Shown here: one piece after another, positions 24,320 through 36,047 of the stretch
How positions within the stretch are numbered: position 1 is the stretch's first letter
Layout of the letters: each line of letters opens with the position of its first letter
Assembly: GCF_018991925.1 (NCBI RefSeq)
Contig: NW_024735312.1
Location: 180,001-244,000, forward strand
Direction: 5' to 3'
Source: Homarus americanus
Taxonomy: Eukaryota > Arthropoda > Malacostraca > Decapoda > Nephropidae
Length of the DNA: 64,000 bases
The notes under the pieces: generated by a model
What the model was told of the DNA's origin: nothing
The model's input: only the letters and a program-made list of their open reading frames with translations
Database searches by the model: none
Made by a program: the position numbers and the translations under genes

Positions 24320-25437
24320 CCTAACACGACTGCCACACCACACAGTAACACTGACCACCATACAGCATAACACTGACCGCCACACACCACACAGCATAAC
24401 ACTGACCACCACACAGCCTAACACTGACCACCACACAGCCTAACACTGACCACCACACACCACACAGCATAACACTGACCACCACAGCCTAACACTGACC
24501 GTCACACACTATACAGTATAACACTGACCACCACACAGCATAACACTGACCACCACACAGCATAACACTGACTGCCACACACCACACAGCATAACACTGA
24601 CCACCACAGCCTAACACTGACCGTCACACACTACACAGTATAACACTGACCACCACAGCATAACACTGACCACCACACAGCATAACACTGACGCCACACA
24701 CCACACAGCATAACACTGACCACCACACAGCATAACACTGACTGCCACACCACACAGCATAACACTGACCACACACAGCATAACACTGACCGCCACACAC
24801 CACACAGCATAACACTGACCACCACGTCCACACACACCACACAGCATAACACTGACCACCACAGCATAACACTGACCGCCACACACCCACAGCATAACAC
24901 CGACCAACACAGCATACACCGACCACCACAGCATAACACTGACCGCCACACCACACAGCATAACACTGACCACCACACAGCATAACACTGACCACCACAC
25001 AGCATAACACTGACCGCCACACACCACACAGCATAACACTGACCACCACACAGCATAACACTGACCGCCACACACCACACAGCATAACACTGACCACCAC
25101 ACAGCATAACACTGACCGCCACACACCACACAGCATAACACCACCACCACACAGCATAACACTGACCGCCACACACCACACAGCATAACACCGACCACCA
25201 CACAGCATAACACTGACCGCACACACACCACACAGCATAACACCGACCACCACACAGCATAACACTGACCGCCACACACCACACAGCATAACACTGACCA
25301 CCACACAGCATAACACTGACCACCACACAGCCTAACACTGACCACCACACAGCCTAACACTGACCGTCACACACTACACAGTATAACACTGACCACCACA
25401 CAGCATAACACTGACCGCCACACACCATAACACTGCT
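24175..25437 (+). repeat. Minisatellite based on a 22-bp CATAACACTGACCACCACAC unit with a two-unit higher order
   Basis: Units of CATAACACTGACCACCACAC-AG alternate with a longer form, GACCGCCACACACCACACAG, giving roughly 47-bp higher-order units over much of 24900-25330. Edge copies carry CCTAACAC in place of CATAACAC. The 230-250-codon minus-strand frames (VMLCGVW, SVLCCVV) are repeat artefacts. Confidence 0.93.
24257..24318 (+). repeat. (CA)31 microsatellite embedded in the 22-bp array
   Basis: A pure CA run lies between two CCTAACAC-type array units, apparently grown from the CACACA part of a unit. Confidence 0.95.
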
Positions 25438-25589
25438 CCCTCACAACATCCCCCTGGGAACTGGAAATTCTGGAAGGTGTTGTGACCGCTGCTGTGTGTT
25501 GGTACAGGAGACATGGGTGGGTAGTCGAAGTGGTGCTTCAGGCGGCGGGGCTGAAGGAGGGATGACCAGACCATGTGAGGCTGTGCTCT

Positions 25590-25690
25590 ATACCCCTCTC
25601 CTTCCTCCTCCTCCTCCACCACCTTCACCCCCCCTCCTCCACCTTCACCTCCCTCTCCTCCTCCACCTTCACCTCCCCCTTATCTTTACC
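25590..25690 (+). repeat. CCTCCTCC pyrimidine stretch
   Basis: C/T-rich with CCTCCTCCACCTTCACCTCC units. Confidence 0.8.
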
Positions 25691-25779
25691 CCAGGAGGGA
25701 CTGCTGCGGAATTCTGTGTGTTGACCTTCATCGTTGTTGACAGAGGCGGGAGGTGGTGGCCACGCCGCCAGTGTTCACC

Positions 25780-26152
25780 TAACCTGCCTCCCATCAAGAC
25801 CACAGTTAGTTGTTGTTGTAATGAAGGAGGCGTAATGTGCTGTGTGGGCGTGGAGATGGATCCGCGGCGTTGCGGGCGGGATGGGCGGGTGGGCGCCAGT
25901 GCGTGGAAAGCAGGAAGAGCAGCAGCAGTGTTGGCGGGTGCACCACCACACACACACACTCGGCCACCATTCACGCGCACGCCGCGCTGACACGCACTGC
26001 GCTCACCTGGCTGCACGCCGCTTCGGGACCTCTCACACTGGACTAACTTGTATCTGGAGTTATAACTCCATCTCCCAAAGACTTGTCTAACTCAACCCAA
26101 AACTGAAACTTCCACAGTATTGAGGACAAATGTACAGACGTGAAACCTGGAA
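25780..26152 (+). promoter_or_regulatory. CpG-rich promoter-like segment with candidate untranslated first exon
   Basis: CpG-rich sequence (about 25840-26040, with CCGCGG, GGGCGGG and GCACGCCGCG) stands out from AT-rich and repeat-rich surroundings. It is followed by an ordinary stretch ending at a near-perfect splice donor, CTGGAA|GTAAGT (GT at 26153). No credible long coding frame is present. I infer a possible promoter and non-coding first exon, perhaps of the gene whose coding exon lies 18 kb downstream. No TATA box was identified. Confidence 0.3.
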
Positions 26153-27444
<1,292 letters not shown>

Positions 27445-28335
27445 GTGAGGTGCAAGAAGGTAAAAATGAAGCTCTAGTAAGAACAGTAGCCAGTATGAAG
27501 GGTTGGTGGCGGGGACTTCAACGCGGGCGGAGAGCGAGAGCCTCCTACCTGTGCCTAGAAAAGCACACCCCTCCAACACCACCTCCACCTGAGCATACAT
27601 GTACCTTGTAGGCTGGGAGGTCATACTCGCACAAGTAGTAATGGGTGACACCGGTGTCTGTGTGTATTTGTCTTGTATGTCTGGTAGTCGAGTCTTCATG
27701 GGAGTGACACACTTGGTCAGGTACAGTAGGTCAGAGCAAATATATGAGGTATGATGATAAGTCGGTCACTTACCGCCGCCTTAACATAACATCATCTTAC
27801 CTCCTTCAGGAGAGATACAAATAATACAATAAATAAACTTCATATGAAGGTTGAGACGGAACACTTCATATCCACTCGGTAAGCGATGATATTTTGAAAT
27901 GTTTCAAGAAATAATCTTCCGGTGGACTTATGAGCGATGTTTGTATAATCTCCGCCTCAGTGCATAGATCTGTTTTGCCTCTTATGTTATCGATGTGGAT
28001 GACTGTGTTGTAGGCAGCTACCTCGGCGTAAAGAAAACACTCATTGTTTTGGTATTTTTCACCTTAACATTTACCTCAGATAAGTGATTGTAACGTTCCC
28101 ATGAGGAAGTCAACTACCATTATCAATGTAACTTAATTGTGGGACGCTGCTTCACGAACACTGAAGTAGTTGTTATCAATAGATGTTGGTGGGTAGCCTC
28201 CCTGGGCAAGGTAATGTCTCACTTCCTATTTATATCCTTATTAATACTAAAACTCTTTATATTTATTTGTTTCGTTGAGATACATGCCAACTGTGTGTGG
28301 GAAGGCAGAAGAGGCTATAAGATCATGTTTTACAG
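27445..28335. other. Single-copy stretch, no gene seen
   Basis: Ordinary AT-rich composition; nothing recognised. Confidence 0.45.
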
Positions 28336-28337
28336 AG

Positions 28338-28421
28338 AGTTTGAGACAGAAGGAAGCTTGAGGGGGAGACTTATACGAGAGTTTGAGACAGAAGGAAGCT
28401 TGAGGGGGAGAATTATACGAG
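28338..28421 (+). repeat. 42-bp tandem duplication
   Basis: Two copies of AGTTTGAGACAGAAGGAAGC plus TTGAGGGGGAGA, differing by one base (GACTTATAC versus GAATTATAC). They sit just ahead of the 35-bp array. Confidence 0.9.
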
Positions 28422-28511
28422 TGAGAAGCGATAGTTTTGGTGGGATATTTTATTTTAATTATATTAAAATATTTTATAGTTGGTTAGTTGAGCTGGCGAT
28501 CATCACAACCT

Positions 28512-29632
28512 ACTGTAGCACCGACACTATACTGCCCATGCTGCCCACTGTAACGCCGACACTATACTGCCCATGCCGCCCACTCTATCACCAACACTGT
28601 ACTGCCCATGCTGCCTACTGGAACGCCGACACTATACTGCCCATGCTGCCCACTGTAACGCCGACACTATACTGCCCATGCCGCCCACTCTATCACCAAC
28701 ACTGTACTGCCCATGCTGCCTACTGGAACGCCGACACTATACTGCCCATGCTGCCCACTGTAACGCCGACACTATACTGCCCATGCCGCCCACTCTATCA
28801 CCAACATTGTACTGCCCATGCCGCTGTAACGCCGACACTATACTGCCCATGCCGCCCACTCATCACCAACAACCCCATGCCCTACTGTAACACCAACACT
28901 ATACCGCCCATGCCGCCTACCGTATCACCAACACTATACCGCCCATGCCGCCTACCGTAACGCCAACACTATAATGCCCATGCTGCCTACCGTATCACCA
29001 ACACTATATGCCCATGCCGCCTACTGTATCACCAACACTATACGCCCATGCCGCCTACTGTATCACCAACACTATACCGCCCATGCTGCCTACTGTATCA
29101 CCAACACTATACTGCCCATGCTACCCTGCTGTATCACCAACACTGCCCATACCGCCCACTGTATCACCAACACTATACTGCCCATGCCCTGCCCATCACC
29201 AACACTATATGCATATCACCAGCACCTGCCCATGCCCTACCGTATCACCAACACTATACCGCCCATGCCGCCTACCATATCACCAACACTATACCGCCCG
29301 CCGCTATAATGCCCATACCAACACTATATCGCCACCGTATCACCACTATACTGCCCATACCGCCCACCGTATCACCAACACTATACTGCCCATGCCGCCC
29401 CGTATCACCAACACTATACCCCAAACGCCAACACTATACCCAAACACTATATGCTGCCTACTGTATCACCACCTGCCCAACAACACTATACTTGTGCCTG
29501 CTGTATGCTGCCCTACCGTATCACCAACACTATACTGCCCATGCTGTATCACCAACACTATACCGCCCATGCTGCCTACTGTATCACCAACTATACTGCC
29601 CATGCTGCCTACTGTATCACCAACACTGATAC
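28512..29632 (+). repeat. 35-bp minisatellite, with a 105-bp three-unit higher-order repeat at its start
   Basis: Basic unit: TATCACCAACACTATACTGC then CCATGCTGCCTACTG. From about 28550 to 28830 the array is organised as nearly exact 105-bp trimers (starts TAACGCCGAC, TATCACCAAC, GAACGCCGAC). Further on, the order decays into single 35-bp units with deletions. A 105-bp period is 35 codons, which explains the open 273-codon frame; it is not evidence of a gene. Confidence 0.93.
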
Positions 29633-29734
29633 GTACGTATTTCTGGTGGAGGGGGGAGGGGTGGCAGTGAGTGTAGAAACGATGTCGCCGAGATGTCAAA
29701 AGAGCGCCATGGTGGAGGCGATGGTGTGGCAGAT

Positions 29735-31095
29735 GGTTATGACACCAGCAGACACCAGGAGGAGATGGTTATGACACAGTTGACACCAGTGATGACACAG
29801 TTGACACAGTTGACACCAGGGCACAGTTGACAGGGCAGGTGGCACACAGCACAGTTGACACCAGGGAGAGATGGTTATGACACAGTTGACACCAGGGGAG
29901 ATGGTTATTGACAGACACACCCACCAGGAGGAGATGGTTATGACACAGTTGACACACCAGGAGAGATGGTTATGACACACAGTGGTTATGACACCAGGAG
30001 AGATGGTTATGAGACAAGGTGGTTACACACCACCAGGAGGAGATGGTTAAGCACAGTTGACACCAGGGGAGATGGTTAAGACACAGTTGACACCAGGAGG
30101 AGATGGTTAGACACAGGAGCTGATGACACAGTTGACACCAGGACACAGTTGACACAGCACCAGGAGTGACACAGTTACACACAGTTGATAGATGGTTGAT
30201 GACACAGTTGACACCAGGGGAGATGGTTATGGTTGACTGGTTATGACACAGTTGACACCAGGAGGAGATGGTTATGACACAGTTGACACCAGGGGAGATG
30301 AGACAGGAGAGATGGTTATGACACAGTTGACACTGGTTATGACTTGACACAGGGGAGATGGTTATGACACAGTTGACACCAGGGAGATGGTTATGACACA
30401 GTTGACACCAGGGGATGGTTATGATACACCAGGGGAGATGGTTATGACACAGCCAGGGAGATGGTTATGACACAGTTGACACCAGGAGAGATGGTTATGA
30501 CACAGGACACCAGGAGGAGATGGCGACACAGTTGACTAGGGGAGATGGTTATGACACAGTTGACACCAGGAGGAGATGGTTATGACACAGTTGACACCAG
30601 GAGATGGTTATGACACAGTTGACACCAGGAGAGATGGTTATGACACAGTTGACACCAGGGGAGATGGTCAGTTGACACCAGGAGGAGATGGTTTATGACA
30701 CAGTTGACACCAGGAGAGATGGTTGACACAGTTGACACCAGGGGAGATGGGGTAGTAATGACACAGTTGACACCAGAATGGTTATTTGACACAGGGAGAT
30801 GGTTATGACACAGTTGACACCAGGGAGATGGTTGACACCAGGGGGAGATGGTTATGACACAGTTGACACCAGGGGGAGATGGTTATGACACAGTTGACAC
30901 CAGGGGAGATGGTTATGACACAGTTGACACCAGGGGGAGATGGTTATGACACAGTTGACACCAGGGGAGATGGTTAAAGGTAGTTTATTATGACACAGTT
31001 GACACCAGGAGGATGATGGTTAAAGGTAGTTTATTATGACACAGTTGACACCAGGGGAGATGGTTAAAGGTAGTTTATTATGACACAGTTGACAT
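29735..31095 (+). repeat. 30-bp minisatellite (GGTTATGACACAGTTGACAC)
   Basis: About 40 copies of GGTTATGACACAGTTGACAC plus CAGGGGAGAT, with heavy deletion variation before 30800 and regular copies after. The last three units (30970-31095) carry an extra AAAGGTAGTTTATTA insert. Confidence 0.93.
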
Positions 31096-31123
31096 CAGCA
31101 GCTAGATTACATACATTCATAAA

Positions 31124-31190
31124 TGACGTCATCGTTGCTTTACATTACCGACGATGACGACACAAGTCACCCATTAAATCGATGACGTCA
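31124..31190. promoter_or_regulatory. Two perfect CREs (TGACGTCA), 59 bp apart
   Basis: TGACGTCA occurs at 31124-31131 and 31183-31190, with further TGACG/CGTCA half-sites nearby (about 31154 and 31242). Known biology: CREB/ATF bZIP proteins bind this palindrome. Clustering is beyond simple chance for an 8-mer, but function is inferred; the pair could also be a decayed repeat (both have ATGACGTCATC). Confidence 0.3.
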
Positions 31191-31487
31191 TCTACACCAC
31201 AGCAGTTCACACAACCACTACACAACATACAACCCAATTAACGTCATCACCACATACAAAACACTATTCCCTTTTGATGTTCATAGACAAAAATATTCCC
31301 ATTTGTACTCTGTTATTTAGTTAAGAGTAAAAGAGGTTTGTGAGTACTTATTGAAGAGTACGATCATACACTCCTCTGGCTGACGTAGGGAACATGTCAA
31401 GATTATTTAGGCTTTTTATCATATTGTAATTTTGATTTGTTGTATTTTTTATCAAGTTTGTCTATGTTGTGAGATTTTGTTTTATGT

Positions 31488-31800
31488 TGTGTGGTAGTGG
31501 TGGTAGTGTGGTTGTGGTAGTACTGTGGTGGTGGTAGGGTAGTGGTGGTGGTAGTGTTGTTGTGGTATTTTTTGTGGTAATGGTGGCGGTGGGACTGTGG
31601 TTGTGGTGGTGGGACTGTGGTGGTGGTGGTGGTACTATTGTGGTGGTGGTGGTACTGTTGTGGTTGTGGTGGTGGTACTGTTGTGGTGGGTGGTGGTGGT
31701 GGTACTGTGGTGGTAGTGGAAGTGGTGATGATACTGTAGTAGCGGAGGTGGTATTGTTGTGGTAGAGGTAGTACTGTGGTGGTGGTGGTAGTGTTTTGGT
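31488..31800 (+). repeat. (GTGGTG)n-type low-complexity array
   Basis: TGGTGGTGGTACTGTTGTGG units of variable length; the G/T strand bias is extreme. Confidence 0.8.
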
Positions 31801-31856
31801 AGAATGTTGGTGACTGTTGTATATTTTAATTAATGCTGAGAAACAACTTTTGAATT

Positions 31857-31893
31857 CCCCCCCCCCACACACACACACACACACACACACACA
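31857..31893 (+). repeat. C-run followed by (AC)n
   Basis: Nine to ten C, then AC repeats. Confidence 0.9.
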
Positions 31894-32023
31894 TTAGCAG
31901 CTTCACGTTACTACATTCCAGAAAACCAGCTTCTTCATCAGCTTGTCTCCAGCGGTGGCACTAATGCTGACCAGACCGGCGTTAACGTCACAGTTCACAG
32001 GTGTAAACACTGATGATGTGTTA

Positions 32024-32495
32024 GGTGCGTCCTCCTCCCTCAGGTGTGCGTCCTCCTCCCTCAGGTGTGTGTCCTCCTCCCTCAGGTGTGCGTCCTCCTC
32101 CTCCCTCAGGTGTGCGTCCTCCTCCCCAGGTGTGCGTCCTCCTTCGTCCTCCTCCTCAGGTGTGTCCTCCTCCTCAGGTGTGTGTACCTCCTCCCCAGGT
32201 GTGTGTGTCCCTCCCTCAGGTGTGTGCCTCCTCCCTCCTCCTCCCCAGGTGTGTGTCCTCCTCCTCAGGTGTACAGGTGTGTGCCCCTCCCTCAGGTGTG
32301 TCCTCCCAGGTGTGTGTGTCCCTCCTCCCTCAGGTGTGTACCTCAGGTGTGTGTACCTCCTCCCCAGGTGTGTGTCCCTCCCCAGGTGTGTGTACTCAGG
32401 TGTGTACCTCCCCAGGTGTGTGTACCTCCTCAGGGTGTGTTCCCTCAGGTGTGTGTCCCCCTCCTCCTCCAGGTGTGTGTCCCCCTTTTTCAGAT
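32024..32495 (+). repeat. About 21-bp minisatellite (CAGGTGTGTGTCCTCCTCCC)
   Basis: More than 20 copies. The CAGGTGTG half is constant and the C/T half varies in length. CAGGTG is an E-box word in nearly every unit. Confidence 0.88.
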
Positions 32496-33562
32496 GAGTA
32501 TAGGCTAGGTAGTGAAGGTCCTGGATTCATTAACATTAATTATTATTATTCATTTTAATTTGGTTATTCTCTTATTATTACTATAGTACTATTCTTTATT
32601 ATTTTTCTTCAGTTAATATTAATATTATTAATCCCATTATTTAATTGTCATTATCATCATTGTCGCTAACATTATCATTGTGTTTATTATAATATATTCT
32701 TAATAATGTTATATTTTGTAATGATCGTTTATTTTTGTGGAATAATGTTTTGGGCCAAAATATTGGTAATTGTCAAGAGAACATAGTTAATGATTATGAA
32801 TGGCGTGTGTTAAGGTGGGGTATAGAAGTGACAAGCGGCGTTATTACGGGCTACAGATGAGCCATACCTCGGCCCGGACTAACGAACCATTAAAACGTAA
32901 ATATATAGTGTTGGTAGAGACATTTTTATTATTATCCATCAGACAGGTGGTAATACTCGACAATAATAATGGTCTATGATTATTACAGAGCACTTTGATC
33001 AACTTCCTGTGTTTCTTTGTTTCTGATGATTAAATCCTTCAAAAATAGTAATACGGTTTTGAGATATTTTTACAGTAATGGCGTCTATGTGCTGTAGGTA
33101 TTTAAATGATTATTATATATTTGGTCAAATTATAGTGATTATGTAGCGTAATGTAGATTTTAGTATGGGTTGTGTTGTAGTGTGTTGTGTTGTGTTGTGT
33201 TAGCGTAGTGTTAGTATCGTGGTCTTTAAGTAGTGTCAATATAGTGTCCCGTTAGCGTAATATCAGTTTAGTGTAGTGTTCGTATATAGTGTTAGTAGTA
33301 TAGTGTTACGTAATATTAGTTCCTCTGGCAAATATTAACAGGAAAACAATGAGTGTCTTATACTCGTTTCGCTTCGGTAATTAACTTTTTCTCCACATAA
33401 TATATGGAAGGTTTAAAAAATGTGTTTCAAGTTGATATAGTTAAAACGATATTTTCCGTCATTATAGTGTTAGGGTGTACTTAATGGTATAGGGTGGGGC
33501 TGTTATGATGGATTGGTGGATATTTTTATAATGATATTTGATTATTTATCTTTGGTGAGAGA
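32496..33562. other. AT-rich single-copy stretch, no gene seen
   Basis: TTATTA-rich to 32720; TGTGTTGTGTTAG-type low complexity at about 33170-33310. Confidence 0.45.
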
Positions 33563-33625
33563 TAATGAGTTGGATATGGACTGTAATGAGTTGGATATGG
33601 ACTGTAATGAGTTGGAGATGGACTG
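33563..33625 (+). repeat. 21-bp tandem repeat, three copies
   Basis: TAATGAGTTGGATATGGACT-G three times; the last copy has GGAGATGG. Confidence 0.9.
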
Positions 33626-34112
33626 CAGTAACTTTAGTATACCATTGGACTGTACAGAGGGAACACCACTCTACATTAGTTGACCGTCAGATGACCCGAA
33701 GTAGGAAAAGGATAAAAGTGGATGTAAACAAAACAAGAAGAAGATAATAAGAAAAAACGGGAAAATAGAACAAGATTGAAGAAAATAGAAAATGAAAAGT
33801 AAAATAAGTGAGCCCCGCCGGACATTACTGGAGACGATGACCTGATGTTAAAGACGAGAAGGATTAAGACCGGTTAAAAAAGGTGAAAGAAAAGACCAAT
33901 TTCTGGCTCCTTTTTAAAACATGATTTTTTTTTTTTTTTTTTAATATCTTAGTGGGAGGTTAACTCAGTCACCAGGGGAGTTGTGCTCTGGCCTCGCCAC
34001 TACTGACGGAGGGAGTGACGTCAAGGATAGTGAAGCTTTTATCCGACTGTGACTTTGAAGATTTTGCCGAGAGCAGGAAAGTGATACATTTGACTTTTTC
34101 TTTGTACTGATT

Positions 34113-34300
34113 ACAGGTATAACACGGTGAGTATCACAGGTGTGGAGGTATAACACGGCGAGTATCACAGGTGTGGAGGTATAACACGGCGAGTATCACA
34201 GGTGTGGAGGTATAACACGGCGAGTATCACAGGTGTGGAGGTATAACACGGCGAGTATCACAGGTGTGGAGGTATAACACGGCGAGTATCACAGGTAACG
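34113..34300 (+). repeat. 31-bp minisatellite, six copies
   Basis: GTATAACACGGCGAGTATCA plus CAGGTGTGGAG. Copies 2-6 are identical; the first has GGTGAG. Confidence 0.95.
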
Positions 34301-34351
34301 GAGGTGTGGGTGGAGGGAGGCGACAGAAATTGCAAGCGACGTTGGTGATGA

Positions 34352-34354
<3 letters not shown>

Positions 34355-34391
<37 letters not shown>
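34355..34391 (+). repeat. (CT)n microsatellite
   Basis: Uninterrupted CT. A short (GA)n tract lies at 34622-34643. Confidence 0.93.
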
Positions 34392-34395
<4 letters not shown>

Positions 34396-34877
34396 GTTAT
34401 TGCCTCCTTATCTCCTCTTCCTTCCTACACCCTCTTCTTCTCTCACCCCTTGACCAATAAGTGTTGGACATCAAATGGAGTTTTTTTTTAATTGATTTAA
34501 CTTCCCATGTTTTATTGTGGCTGTAAATTAACAGGAGAGAGGAAAGGTGGGTATTAGCGACAGATTAATGTGGTGGAGGTGAGGTGGCTGGTAAGGTTGA
34601 CTACGGGTGCAGGAAGGCCACGAGAGAGAGAGAGAGAGAGAGAGTATGAAACTCTCTCCTCGGGGAATTTAAATTTTAAAGAGGCAATATTATTATTATA
34701 AATATTGTAATATTTTGTTATACTGCAAATATAATTGTCAGCAATCAAATCCTTCTTAATAATGTTATTGTTGTTATTTTTATTATAAAAAAAACATTAA
34801 TACTACTTAATTATATCATCCGCAATATTCTTACTAGCACGACACAGTTCAATAGTGTTGGCATTATTTTGTCACCT

Positions 34878-34878
34878 G

Positions 34879-34920
<42 letters not shown>
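34878..34920 (+). repeat. (AC)n microsatellite
   Basis: About 21 AC units. Confidence 0.95.
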
Positions 34921-34921
<1 letters not shown>

Positions 34922-35208
34922 TTGTATGTATGTACAGTATATAAGATAACCCCCGACCTCCGGTACCAAAACACACTTACAGTATGTGTGAGGTCAAAGC
35001 CAGATATTTCCGGCTGACTTTCATCTTAATTCTTGGAGTGTGTTAGTCAGTGCTGATCAAACTCACAACGTCACTTGAGCGGACAAACGGCCCATTAAAT
35101 CATGTTTAAGGAATACAAAAGTAAAAAAATATATGGTATGTCTGCATATAAATAATATAGACGATTTTAAATTCATTGGTGATTTTTGGTAACCCAAAAG
35201 TACGTGGG

Positions 35209-35318
<110 letters not shown>

Positions 35319-35551
35319 AAGTGTATTATTAATAAATAATGGTTTAGTGCACATCCACGCCAGGTTTGATGACCGTCCTGCTGACGGCTGCTGAGAATTA
35401 GAAAGCTGGGAGATGGACGGCTGGATCAACCAACTGAGAGAAAAATATATAAAAGAAAGAAAGGAAAACAATCTGACGTGAAATTTCCACTCTTGTGAAA
35501 ATGATAGAATAATATACTGAATAACGTCTGACAATGTGATGCTTGTGTTAT

Positions 35552-35555
<4 letters not shown>

Positions 35556-35582
<27 letters not shown>
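35556..35582 (+). repeat. (AC)13 microsatellite
   Basis: Short AC tract. Confidence 0.93.
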
Positions 35583-35586
<4 letters not shown>

Positions 35587-35749
35587 AACGTAGTGTGTGC
35601 CATATCCCGTAGCGGTGGTGTTTCGGCTGGGTCGTACGTGCGTGCTGAATAAATTGCTGTTCTCTGTTACGTTACGACGACATTAATGTATTTCTCGGTG
35701 GCCAGCTAATTGGTCCAAGTGTAAAGCTGCGTTATTGGTGTAACTGTGT

Positions 35750-35945
35750 CGGAGGGGGTGGAGAGGAAGAGTTTGGGAAGGGGTGTAGGGGAAGAGGGGA
35801 GGGGGAGAGGGTAGGGAGGTGGTGGAGAAAGGAGAGGGTAGGGAGGTGGTGGTAGGAGAGAGGGGAGGGAAGTGGTGGAGGCGAAGTTTGAGGGAGTTGG
35901 TGGAGAAGGAGGAGGGAGTGTGAGGGAAGTGGTGGAGGGATGCAT
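35750..35945 (+). repeat. Purine-rich GGGAGGTGGTGGAG low-complexity stretch
   Basis: Imperfect GGTAGGGAGGTGGTGGAGA units. An (AC)n tract follows at 36015-36044. Confidence 0.75.
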
Positions 35946-36011
35946 GGTGGGCGATGGGTCGTGATTGACGAGCAACAGTGTTTGGTAATGTGTTCCAGGT
36001 TGCTGGTGCTT

Positions 36012-36044
<33 letters not shown>

Positions 36045-36047
<3 letters not shown>

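Noticed and set aside
24611..25360. Minus-strand frames of 230-250 codons rich in Cys, Val and Trp
   Set aside because: Pure products of the 22-bp ACACAGCATAACACTGACC array; open in several frames at once.
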